Positions 1-5,767 of a stretch of 8,879 bases of DNA are shown here, in pieces (position 1 is the stretch's first letter; the number at the start of each line of letters is the position of its first letter). The stretch spans positions 1 to 8,879 of the forward strand of contig JABIUH010000418.1 of NCBI GenBank assembly GCA_018701055.1. Direction: 5' to 3'. The notes beneath the pieces are model-generated. The model was not told the origin of the DNA, ran no database searches, and worked only from the letters and a program-made list of their open reading frames with translations. A program made the translations under genes and the position numbers. Source of the stretch: Woeseia sp. GTDB taxonomy: Bacteria; Pseudomonadota; Gammaproteobacteria; Steroidobacterales; Woeseiaceae.

Positions 1-197
1 ACTTTATTCAAGTACACAGTAATGGCGCGATGAGCCATACTGGATATGGCGGACAGGTTTGGTACTCGAATCACAACACTGGCGTCGTCATCGTACAAAT
101 GGCGACACTTGATACGCCAAGTGCATCGTCAACACCGCAGGTGAATCAGGCGCGAGTGGAATTGCTAGGAAAAATTGATGCGTTTCTATCGCAGTGA
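1..197 (+). CDS. Serine beta-lactamase-like hydrolase, C-terminal fragment (5' end outside window)
   Basis: An open frame runs from base 3 to the TGA at 195-197 and gives the last 64 residues of a protein whose start lies outside the window. The segment HSNGAMSHTGYGGQVWYS carries an H-T-G motif followed by GYGGQ. This matches the third active-site box (KTG or HTG) on the last core strands of class C beta-lactamase and penicillin-binding-like serine hydrolases. It is followed by a hydrophobic strand (VVIVQM) and a final helix, as in that fold. The family covers beta-lactamases, esterases and D-aminopeptidases, and the substrate cannot be told from this end. The S-x-x-K and Y-x-N motifs would lie upstream. 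The YjiH-like gene begins 45 nt downstream on the same strand, so co-transcription is possible. I am fairly sure of the superfamily and have no view on the substrate. Confidence 0.72.
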   Translation, partial: FIQVHSNGAMSHTGYGGQVWYSNHNTGVVIVQMATLDTPSASSTPQVNQARVELLGKIDAFLSQ

Positions 198-242
198 TGC
201 TTTAGTAGCGTATTTTGGCAACTGCCTTTCAAGAATCGAATA

Positions 243-1604
243 ATGGCATCAGAACAAACGAAGTCTGTAACCAGCCGTTCGACCTGGCTCAAGTTTCTGG
301 CCGGGTCATTCGTTGGAGCGGTGTCGTTTTTGTATCCCGTCAGCGACGATGGGGTCGTCACTATACCGATTGCGTTGGCTTCCAATAATCTCACCGATTA
401 TCTTGGTGATCTGCTACCACCAATAATTGTTGGCATTGTCACCATGTCGGCGCTCGTGTCGTCGTGGTTTTCGTTGCAGAAGTCGGATTCGCTCTCAGCA
501 CCTGGCAGTTTGCGTCGAATATTTACGGTCAGCCCGGCGTGGCTGATGTTGCGCATCCTCGGTTGTCTGATCACAATGATGATCTTCTTTCAGATTGGCC
601 CCGAGTTCGTATGGTCGGAAGCGACAGGCCATATTGTGCTCTATGACTTAGCAACAGCGATCGTAACTATTTTTATTTTTGCAGCAGCAGTATTACCACT
701 GCTGACAGACTACGGTTTGATGGAACTTGTAGGCACATTGTTGAGCCGCATTTTCAAGAGGGCATTCAGATTACCGGGGCGTTCCTGTATCGATGCTTTG
801 GCGTCATGGATGTCAGCTGCACCGGTCGGCGTATTGATCACCTCGCAACAATTTGACAAAGGAAACTATTCCGGCCGTGAGGCCGCTGTCATTGCATCAA
901 ATTTTTCAATCGTGTCGCTGCCATTTTGTGTAATCGTTGCGCAGTTTGTTGGGCTGTCGCACCTGTTCGTCGAATATTATATGACGGTGGTTGTTGCCGG
1001 CCTGATCGCCGCCCTGATCACGCCGCGAATTCCGCCTTTGTCCCGCATACCGGATTTGTACTCTGAAGTTGGCAAGCAACTGAACGAGGACATGTTAGCA
1101 GAAGGCGGTTTGTGGCAGACCGGACTAACGAAAGCACTGGACAAGGCCCAGCACGCGCCGGGCTTTAAGCAATGGTCGAAATCGGCGATTCACAATTTGT
1201 TTGATATCTGGTTCGGATTGATGCCGCCGTTAGTTGGAATTGGCACTCTGGGTCTAATCGTTGCTGAGTACACGCCATTATTTACATGGCTGTCGTATCC
1301 GCTGATTCCTGTGCTAGAACTGATGCGCCTGCCGGAGGCTGCTGCTGCCGCACCCGCACTGCTTGTCGGTTTTGCTGAAATGTTTCTGCCTGCTGTGCTG
1401 GCAAGCAATATTGAGAGTGAGCTGACAAAGTTTGTAGTGATCACTGTATCGATATCCCAGCTAATCTATATGTCTGAGGTAGGGGTCCTCATTATGAAGA
1501 CGCGAATTCCACTAAACTTCGCAAAATTGGTACAGATATTCCTGATACGCACGGCTATCACTCTTCCGGTAGCGGCCATTGCGGCACACTGGTTCGTTTT
1601 TTAA
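243..1604 (+). CDS. YjiH family inner-membrane protein with nucleoside-recognition (Gate) domains
   Basis: This 453-residue protein is rich in hydrophobic segments, at roughly 17-33, 55-75, 100-118, 131-153, 218-238, 243-262, 325-360, 366-388, 396-418 and 428-452. It begins like YjiH proteins, with a first membrane segment followed by a YPV...VTIPIA stretch (31-44). It has two Gate-like regions. The first is around 175-230, with RLPGRSCIDALASW, then APVGVLIT and a GREAAVIASNFS stretch. The second is around 370-420, with GFAEMFLPAVLAS and ISQLIYMSEVG. The length fits the long single-chain YjiH type; E. coli, as I recall, splits a related system into YjiH and YjiG. Members are presumed transporters and are often annotated as nucleoside-related, but the substrate is not established. 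The ATG at 243 lacks a convincing Shine-Dalgarno sequence, and the first membrane segment sits at a sensible distance from it. The stop is TAA, and I see no terminator behind it. Confidence 0.82.
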   Translation: MASEQTKSVTSRSTWLKFLAGSFVGAVSFLYPVSDDGVVTIPIALASNNLTDYLGDLLPPIIVGIVTMSALVSSWFSLQKSDSLSAPGSLRRIFTVSPAWLMLRILGCLITMMIFFQIGPEFVWSEATGHIVLYDLATAIVTIFIFAAAVLPLLTDYGLMELVGTLLSRIFKRAFRLPGRSCIDALASWMSAAPVGVLITSQQFDKGNYSGREAAVIASNFSIVSLPFCVIVAQFVGLSHLFVEYYMTVVVAGLIAALITPRIPPLSRIPDLYSEVGKQLNEDMLAEGGLWQTGLTKALDKAQHAPGFKQWSKSAIHNLFDIWFGLMPPLVGIGTLGLIVAEYTPLFTWLSYPLIPVLELMRLPEAAAAAPALLVGFAEMFLPAVLASNIESELTKFVVITVSISQLIYMSEVGVLIMKTRIPLNFAKLVQIFLIRTAITLPVAAIAAHWFVF

Positions 1605-1746
1605 CAATCGCTTCAATCTCGCCGAGCGCTAAGACTGCTGGCAAGTAGGCACAGAATAACGAGTATCAACAAGACGCCAAACAAAGGCACTGATAACGTG
1701 CCTCAGCGTGTGTGCACGAACTCGTGAAGGCTCTGGTCAACCGCGG
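1605..1746. other. Intergenic stretch behind the YjiH-like gene
   Basis: This is 142 nt without a supportable ORF. The only structure I see is the short inverted repeat at 1685-1703, listed separately as a possible minus-strand terminator. There is no stem followed by a T-run on the plus strand, so transcription from the YjiH-like gene has no obvious intrinsic terminator here. Confidence 0.5.
1678..1703 (-). terminator. Possible weak intrinsic terminator for the broken minus-strand gene
   Basis: AGGCAC (1685-1690) and GTGCCT (1698-1703) form a 6-bp perfect stem with a 7-nt loop. Read on the minus strand, the stem is followed at once by TTTGTTTGG, a broken T-tract. It starts 44 nt past the stop of the interrupted membrane-protein gene, where a terminator for that gene would sit. 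The stem is short and the T-tract imperfect, so chance is a real alternative. Confidence 0.3.
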
Positions 1747-2091
1747 CTAGCCAATTATCCAATCAAGCCCGTAACCTACGCTATACCAAATCGCACAAAC
1801 AACAACCATCGTCGGGTACGCGATCAGGAAATTTCGAACATCACCCTTTGTCCAATCTTTCTCCGAATCATCTGATGATGATTCGGCAGAAGACAATAAG
1901 ACGTTTTTCCAGGCACGTTTCGTGATACGGAATACAAGCTGAATGACGCAACCTACGAGCAATTTCTGTCAAGTTTTCCACCCATTGTACCCTGAATAGA
2001 TCAGTGCACTGACGATACCGAAGCCCGTCTCGAAAATGTAGACAAGATACGGGGCTCTTGCCTCGAAGACTGATTTGGGACTCTCCTCCAT
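1747..2091 (-). pseudogene. Small multi-pass membrane protein gene interrupted by one in-frame TGA
   Basis: On the minus strand an ATG at 2091-2089 opens a frame of 40 codons (MEESPKSVFEARAPYLVYIF...NGWKT) that ends in TGA at 1971-1969. The same frame then continues for 73 more codons (QKLLVGCVIQLVFRITK...YGLDWIIG) to TAG at 1749-1747. With one codon restored it would be a 114-residue protein with hydrophobic segments at about 15-35, 43-56 and 88-113. A polar Ser/Asp/Glu loop (SSAESSSDDSEKDW, 67-80) separates the second and third. Both halves look like coding sequence and join without any frame change, so the simplest reading is a point nonsense mutation, for example Trp TGG to TGA in the context KTWQK. 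The ATG directly follows an in-frame TGA and has no good Shine-Dalgarno sequence. I do not recognise the family. Alternatives are a sequencing error or two unrelated short ORFs; the second half has only a TTG as a possible start. Confidence 0.55.
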
Positions 2092-2118
2092 TCAATCCAC
2101 GTTTCTATTTTTTAACTC

Positions 2119-2154
2119 GTAAATGTCCGCTTCTTTCGAAAAGCGGACATTTAC
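2119..2154. repeat. Perfect 14-bp inverted repeat (intergenic hairpin element, copy 1)
   Basis: GTAAATGTCCGCTT (2119-2132) and AAGCGGACATTTAC (2141-2154) are exact reverse complements separated by 8 nt. They form a strong hairpin on either strand. Neither side has a T-run, so it is not a typical intrinsic terminator. A degenerate second copy lies about 30 bp further on. The GTCCGC...GCGGAC core resembles dispersed intergenic repeats that I recall from gammaproteobacterial genomes, but I have not verified this. It sits just upstream of the broken membrane gene, between it and the oxygenase gene. Confidence 0.7.
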
Positions 2155-2182
2155 TGCCACACTTATTTACTGATCTGAGAGA

Positions 2183-2207
2183 CCGCTTTCGGAAAAGCGA
2201 ACATTTA
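2183..2207. repeat. Degenerate second copy of the GTCCGC/GCGGAC hairpin element
   Basis: CCGCTTTCGG followed by AAAAGCGAACATTTA aligns with 2127-2153 of copy 1, with a 2-nt deletion in the loop and two substitutions (TCGA to TCGG and GCGGAC to GCGAAC). A shorter internal hairpin survives: CGCTTT (2184-2189) pairs with AAAGCG (2194-2199) over a 4-nt loop. The left outer arm (AAATGT in copy 1) is not kept. It reads as a decayed direct repeat of the same element. Confidence 0.5.
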
Positions 2208-2400
2208 GGACTCTTGAATTGGTGACGCGATCTCGGTCGGTATTTAGATTGAGTGAGCGGGTATTTAATTTGTAACCAAGTTTTCGGCCATACGGAATTT
2301 TTATTGCCCTTGCTTGGGCGCTCAAATTACGGCGTCGCCTCAAGCACGCGATCGCTAATAGCTGAAGTAGTGACGGCGAGCCCAGCGTCTCGAGTCGATT
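2208..2400. other. Intergenic stretch downstream of the oxygenase gene
   Basis: No credible gene is seen here. Together with the two hairpin repeats this completes a 309-nt gap between the broken membrane gene and the oxygenase stop codon. The octamer GGTATTTA occurs twice (2239-2246 and 2260-2267), 21 bp apart. No terminator for the oxygenase gene is visible immediately behind its TAG. Confidence 0.4.
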
Positions 2401-3396
2401 CTAATCCTTTGCAGATGCAAAGCGATTCCACAGATAGGGACCTGATAAAACTTTTTCGTATTTCGGTTGCTCGTCTGGTGCCAAACATGAGGGAATACAT
2501 TCGATCTCTGCGTCGAGATTCGTATTGTGAAAGAAGGCTATTGATTGTCGTCTGGAGGCACCGATTTTCGGGTCGCCAGGTTGAATGACGCGATGCAAGG
2601 TCGATACCCATCGGTCATTGGTCCACCTTGCCATCATGTCGCCAATATTGACGATGAATGCATCGCCCACAAGCGGTGCCTTCGCCCATTCTCCTGAGGC
2701 CAATTTGATTTCGAGGCCAGGGATGTTGGGGTCGGACTTCAAGATTGTAATGCTGCCGTAGTCGGAGTGCTCGCCGGCACCTTTTTGCATTGGCAATAGC
2801 GGTTCATCGGAGCCGGGATAGTTTAAGCAGCGTAGTGCGCTCATTGGATGGGTGTGAAAATGCTCGAAATAATTATGTGGCATTTCGAGCGCCGCCGCGA
2901 ACAAGCTCAATACTTTTCCGCCCAATTCCGTCATGGCATTGAAATACGTCGTTAGCGTATTGTCGAGATTGGGGAGTGATGTGGGCCAAAGATTGTCACC
3001 GAAGTAGAATTCTTTTTCTGCGGCGGATAATTCAATTGGTGGCGCGTTTAGTCGTCCTATACCGAAGCTTTCCTTAACGTCAGGTGGTGTGTCGACGCCC
3101 AATGATTTCGCCAGTGTTTCTGATGCCATGGGGAAATAACCCCGTGGACACTTCGGGTCTGCAGATTTTGCCGTGAGTTTTTCTTCCAAAGGTAAATCGA
3201 AGAAAGCTTTCGATTGTGTCCACGCGTTTTCAATGATTTCGCCGGGCACTTCGTGATTTTCGATAATCAGAAAGCCGGTGCTTCTACAGATATCGTCAAC
3301 ATTTGCAGCAATTGCTGCTTTTTCCGCCGCCGTTCCGCGGAGAAAAGCGCCGAGGTCGATCGCGGTAATGGCCGGTACGTCTATTGCTTCACGCAT
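2401..3396 (-). CDS. 2-oxoglutarate/Fe(II)-dependent oxygenase, isopenicillin-N-synthase-like family
   Basis: The protein is 331 residues from the ATG at 3396. An in-frame TTG six bases upstream (3402) is possible, but GGAA lies 7 nt before the ATG and supports it. The N-terminal part has the DIOX_N pattern: VPAITAIDLGAF, then GFLIIENHEVP and a KAFFDLPLEEK stretch. The C-terminal jelly roll carries the 2-His-1-Asp iron site and the 2-oxoglutarate salt-bridge motif. Counted from the TTG, these are H212 and D214 in EHSDYG, H270 in STLHRV, and R285/S287 in RRQSIAFF; RCLNYPG (191-197) precedes them as in the family. All three iron ligands and the R-x-S motif are present, so it should be an active cytoplasmic oxygenase; the substrate is unknown. 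The gene lies 59 nt behind the 5'-nucleotidase-like lipoprotein gene on the same strand with no terminator between, so an operon is likely. Confidence 0.88.
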   Translation of the reverse strand: MREAIDVPAITAIDLGAFLRGTAAEKAAIAANVDDICRSTGFLIIENHEVPGEIIENAWTQSKAFFDLPLEEKLTAKSADPKCPRGYFPMASETLAKSLGVDTPPDVKESFGIGRLNAPPIELSAAEKEFYFGDNLWPTSLPNLDNTLTTYFNAMTELGGKVLSLFAAALEMPHNYFEHFHTHPMSALRCLNYPGSDEPLLPMQKGAGEHSDYGSITILKSDPNIPGLEIKLASGEWAKAPLVGDAFIVNIGDMMARWTNDRWVSTLHRVIQPGDPKIGASRRQSIAFFHNTNLDAEIECIPSCLAPDEQPKYEKVLSGPYLWNRFASAKD

Positions 3397-3455
3397 ATTC
3401 AAGTTCCGTGTACATGCTCACATCTATCGTTAACCCAGGCACTGTCGCCGGCTCC

Positions 3456-5045
3456 TTACCTGTCCTCCGAGATGTCCCATTGTCTCCCGCGTGGAGGCAC
3501 GGTCACGATGTCTTGGCTTTGGAAGTATGCGACAAAAACATCGGACACTTTGCCTGCATCACGTACCACTTCCGACTCCGCAAACGAAACGAAATAGTCG
3601 CCGCCTTCTGCGAGGAATCCTCCTGCCGCCACCGTAAATCGATCGTCATCTGTGACGGTCTCCCCATGGCGAGTTAAGGTAACAATGCGGCTGTAATTGG
3701 GCTGACTGAGGTCGTAAGTCATTTCGAGGCCTGATAACTGCAAAATGCCGCGTTCAAATGTCAGCGATTGTTCCAGCGCGCGACGAATTTGGTCGCCACT
3801 CAATTCCTTAACCAGAACCGAGTCGACAAATGGATATGCATCGAGAATATCAACGAGCATCACATCGCCTTGCCCGATATCTTTTCGCAGACTACCGCTA
3901 TGCACCATGCCGATGTCCGCTTCGCCGGCTTCCGCCATAATGTCGGCGAACAGATTGCCCATATCAGACTCTTCGATATAGCGACGAATCAAAGGCGCGT
4001 TAATTGTGCCTACCCTGGAAAAAATATCGGAGTGCGCGTTACGGTATTGCGTCAATTTTGCGACGATTCGTTGATCGGGTTCGAGTTTGTTCGATTCAAC
4101 GGGAATCAGTTTTCCGTCATGTGCCTTGATCTCACCTGATTCGCCATCAATAGTCAGTTGCAAGTAGCCAAGGTGTGTTGCCTGACCGTAGGTTTGCATG
4201 ATCAATGTGCCATTCTTCGGGCTTATGACTGCTGCCGGGGTTCCGGCATCCGCATGTCCCGCTAGAAGAACGTCGATGCCTTCAACGGCATCAGCAAGTC
4301 CGATATCGGCATCTATATCTCGTTGCAGTCGTGGGTCAGTTTCGGCGTCAGTTTGCATTGGGGCCGTCTTACCTTGATGCGTCAGTAGAACAATGAGATC
4401 AACCTGATCTCGAAGTTCTGTAACTGATTTTCGTACTGCTTCTGCCGGATCGGTGACATCCAAAGGTGCAATATAAGACGGAATTATCGCGGTTCTGGCG
4501 TCCTGTCCCATTATGCCAATTACGCCAATGCGAATGCCATCACGCTCGATGATGGTATGCGCTTGAGCAAACGGGTGATTGGTGCCCGCATAGAAGAAGT
4601 TGGCACCTAGTACAGGAAACGGTGCCCGATTTTTCTCCCATTGAAATATGTCGACGCCGAATTCAAATTCATGATTCCCAATCGCCATGGCGTCGTAGCC
4701 CATCGTAATCATGAGTTCAAAAGACAGTTTCCCTTCCGTCAGTTTCGCCAGCGCACCAGTGAAAATGTCGCCTGAGTCGAATAGGAATACATTGGGTTCC
4801 GATTCCCGTAGGTCTTCGATCAAGGTCGTCATCTCTGCAATGCCGCCGATCATGTCAATGTCATCCAGCCAATACGCGGGAATCGGGTCGTATGCGCTTT
4901 CTACATCGTTGGTAAATAAAAGCGTAACCTGCTTCTCTCTGTTGTCATTTGATTCCGCCGCTTCGGACTCAGGAGCGACATCATCACAGGCAACAAGGCT
5001 AGAGAGCAGAAAAACAAACAAGAAGATTAGGGGATTCTTAGGCAT
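3456..5045 (-). CDS. 5'-nucleotidase (UshA) family metallophosphoesterase lipoprotein with altered metal site
   Basis: This is a 529-residue protein from the ATG at 5045. It has a signal peptide with lipobox LVAC (C20) and DD after it, so it should be a periplasm-facing lipoprotein. The metallophosphatase domain covers about 40-270: FTNDVES (D47, E49), DSGD (D93), GNHEFE (N124, H125, E128), LTHQG (H223) and LAGHAD (H264, D266). The 5'-nucleotidase C-terminal domain covers about 345-500, with ESDMGNLFAD, HSGSLR (R387) and GGDYF. Family members hydrolyse nucleotides or related phosphoesters. Unlike UshA, the H of D-x-H is E49, the Q or H of GHx(Q/H) is D266, and the Asp of GNHEFD is E128, so the substrate or metal may differ. 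ATG at 5060 and TTG at 5078 are in frame upstream. I chose 5045 because it gives a normal signal peptide and leaves a leader after the predicted promoter. The oxygenase gene follows 59 nt downstream. Confidence 0.88.
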   Translation of the reverse strand: MPKNPLIFLFVFLLSSLVACDDVAPESEAAESNDNREKQVTLLFTNDVESAYDPIPAYWLDDIDMIGGIAEMTTLIEDLRESEPNVFLFDSGDIFTGALAKLTEGKLSFELMITMGYDAMAIGNHEFEFGVDIFQWEKNRAPFPVLGANFFYAGTNHPFAQAHTIIERDGIRIGVIGIMGQDARTAIIPSYIAPLDVTDPAEAVRKSVTELRDQVDLIVLLTHQGKTAPMQTDAETDPRLQRDIDADIGLADAVEGIDVLLAGHADAGTPAAVISPKNGTLIMQTYGQATHLGYLQLTIDGESGEIKAHDGKLIPVESNKLEPDQRIVAKLTQYRNAHSDIFSRVGTINAPLIRRYIEESDMGNLFADIMAEAGEADIGMVHSGSLRKDIGQGDVMLVDILDAYPFVDSVLVKELSGDQIRRALEQSLTFERGILQLSGLEMTYDLSQPNYSRIVTLTRHGETVTDDDRFTVAAGGFLAEGGDYFVSFAESEVVRDAGKVSDVFVAYFQSQDIVTVPPRGRQWDISEDR

Positions 5046-5077
5046 AGCAATTGGGTCCATAAATAGCTGACGACTCA

Positions 5078-5106
5078 AGTATAAGATGTAGCGGCTGTTC
5101 GATGAA
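5078..5106 (-). promoter_or_regulatory. Candidate sigma70 promoter for the 5'-nucleotidase-like gene
   Basis: On the minus strand TATACT (5083-5078) is a good -10 hexamer. A weak -35, TTCATC (5106-5101), lies exactly 17 bp upstream. Transcription would begin near 5071, leaving a leader of about 26 nt before the ATG at 5045 and only about 11 nt before the ATG at 5060. This favours the later start. The -35 matches consensus at only three of six positions. Confidence 0.35.
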
Positions 5107-5166
5107 CATATTTATGTCTGCCATGATTCAATTAGAATGGTTGTGGCATTCCTCTCCTACCGCCAG

Positions 5167-5625
5167 CTAATTAATCATTGCCCGTTTTTTCTTCACAACC
5201 TTAAGGACGATAGATGAAGACGCATCCTTAACGGCGGGCATGCTCAGCAAGTCCCCGTCAATGAATTGCCCAAACGAGTCGAGATCTTCGGCGACCACTT
5301 CGAGCATGAAATCAATCGTGCCCGATATCATGTGACATGCCTGCACCTGCGAGTGTTCGCGCACCCTGCGCCGAAAGTCTTCCGCTAACTGGGGATGCTG
5401 CCGGTCAATGGTCACTTCGACGAACGCCTTGACGCTGTGCCCAAGTTTTTCTTCATTCAAGGCTACGGTGAAGTTTTCGATAACACCTCGCTCAACTAAT
5501 GCTTCAACCCGTCGTTGGCATGCGCTGGCGGACAGGCTGATTTCTTCGGCGAGTCGTGACCAGCTAAGCCTTCCGTCATTCTGAAGTAGTGACAGGATAC
5601 GAGCGTCAAATTTATCCATAGGCAT
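5167..5625 (-). CDS. Lrp/AsnC family transcriptional regulator
   Basis: This 152-residue protein has the size and two-domain build of Lrp/AsnC regulators. The N-terminal winged helix-turn-helix (about 3-55) opens with MDKFDARILSLLQNDGR and has a recognition segment around LSASACQRRVEALVERGVI. The C-terminal RAM ligand-binding and oligomerisation domain (about 66-145) shows VKAFVEVTI, then CHMISGTIDFMLEV with the G-x-x-D ligand-loop motif (G102, D105), and ends in a Lys-rich tail. Such proteins respond to amino acids or related metabolites and often control a divergent neighbour and themselves. Here the divergent neighbour is the HPPD-like gene, 142 nt away. ATGs at 5625 and 5619 are both in frame; AGGA lies 4 nt before the first and 10 nt before the second, so either could be used. 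The 5'-nucleotidase gene lies 121 nt downstream on the same strand. The effector is not known from the sequence. Confidence 0.92.
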   Translation of the reverse strand: MPMDKFDARILSLLQNDGRLSWSRLAEEISLSASACQRRVEALVERGVIENFTVALNEEKLGHSVKAFVEVTIDRQHPQLAEDFRRRVREHSQVQACHMISGTIDFMLEVVAEDLDSFGQFIDGDLLSMPAVKDASSSIVLKVVKKKRAMIN

Positions 5626-5639
5626 TCAATCCTGCGAAA

Positions 5640-5668
5640 AATATAGGTTAAAGAGGAAAAGGCTGCAA
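5640..5668 (-). promoter_or_regulatory. Candidate promoter for the Lrp/AsnC regulator
   Basis: On the minus strand TTGCAG (5668-5663) and TATATT (5645-5640) are 17 bp apart. The -10 matches five of six consensus bases and the -35 matches three. The start point would be near 5633, leaving a very short leader that just contains the AGGA. It sits in the divergent region shared with the HPPD-like gene, in A/T-rich DNA where Lrp-type autoregulation would be expected. I could not identify a specific operator. Confidence 0.35.
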
Positions 5669-5754
5669 AAAAATAACAAAATCTCCTCCAAAATGCCAGC
5701 AACCTGCTCGCATTGCCAGATAGAATTAACGCCATCAAGTGACTAATTCGAACG

Positions 5755-5760
5755 CAGGGA
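5755..5760 (+). promoter_or_regulatory. Ribosome binding site of the HPPD-like VOC gene
   Basis: CAGGGA ends 7 nt before the ATG at 5768. It is one of the better Shine-Dalgarno matches in this window and fixes the start of the VOC gene. Confidence 0.6.
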
Positions 5761-5767
5761 TCATTCC

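Noticed and set aside
1190..1444. Minus-strand 84-codon ORF inside the YjiH-like gene
   Set aside because: It lies fully antisense to a clear membrane-protein gene, and its Ala/Ser-rich stretch is the complement of the GCTGCTGCTGCC run there.
1969..1971. The in-frame TGA as a selenocysteine codon or other recoding
   Set aside because: The context (KT-stop-QK) is not a known redox motif and no SECIS-like hairpin is evident downstream. TGA ends other genes here. A Trp-to-stop mutation is simpler.
1868..2095. Minus-strand 75-codon ORF starting with TTG
   Set aside because: It is a shifted frame across the interrupted membrane-protein gene. Its translation is rich in Arg and Cys without structure, while the other frame gives coherent membrane segments on both sides of the TGA.
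2253..2588. Plus-strand ORF of 111 codons at the 3' side of the oxygenase gene
   Set aside because: More than half of it is antisense to the well-supported oxygenase gene. The remainder shows no recognisable motif, and there is no Shine-Dalgarno sequence before the GTG.
5135..5151. GAATG...CATTC inverted repeat as a terminator behind the Lrp gene
   Set aside because: The stem is only 5 bp with a 7-nt loop and no T-run on either side, so chance explains it.
5694..5719. Two TGCCAG hexamers 20 bp apart as an Lrp operator
   Set aside because: The repeats are short, show no dyad symmetry and do not fit the Lrp-type consensus I know. The evidence is too thin to list as a site.
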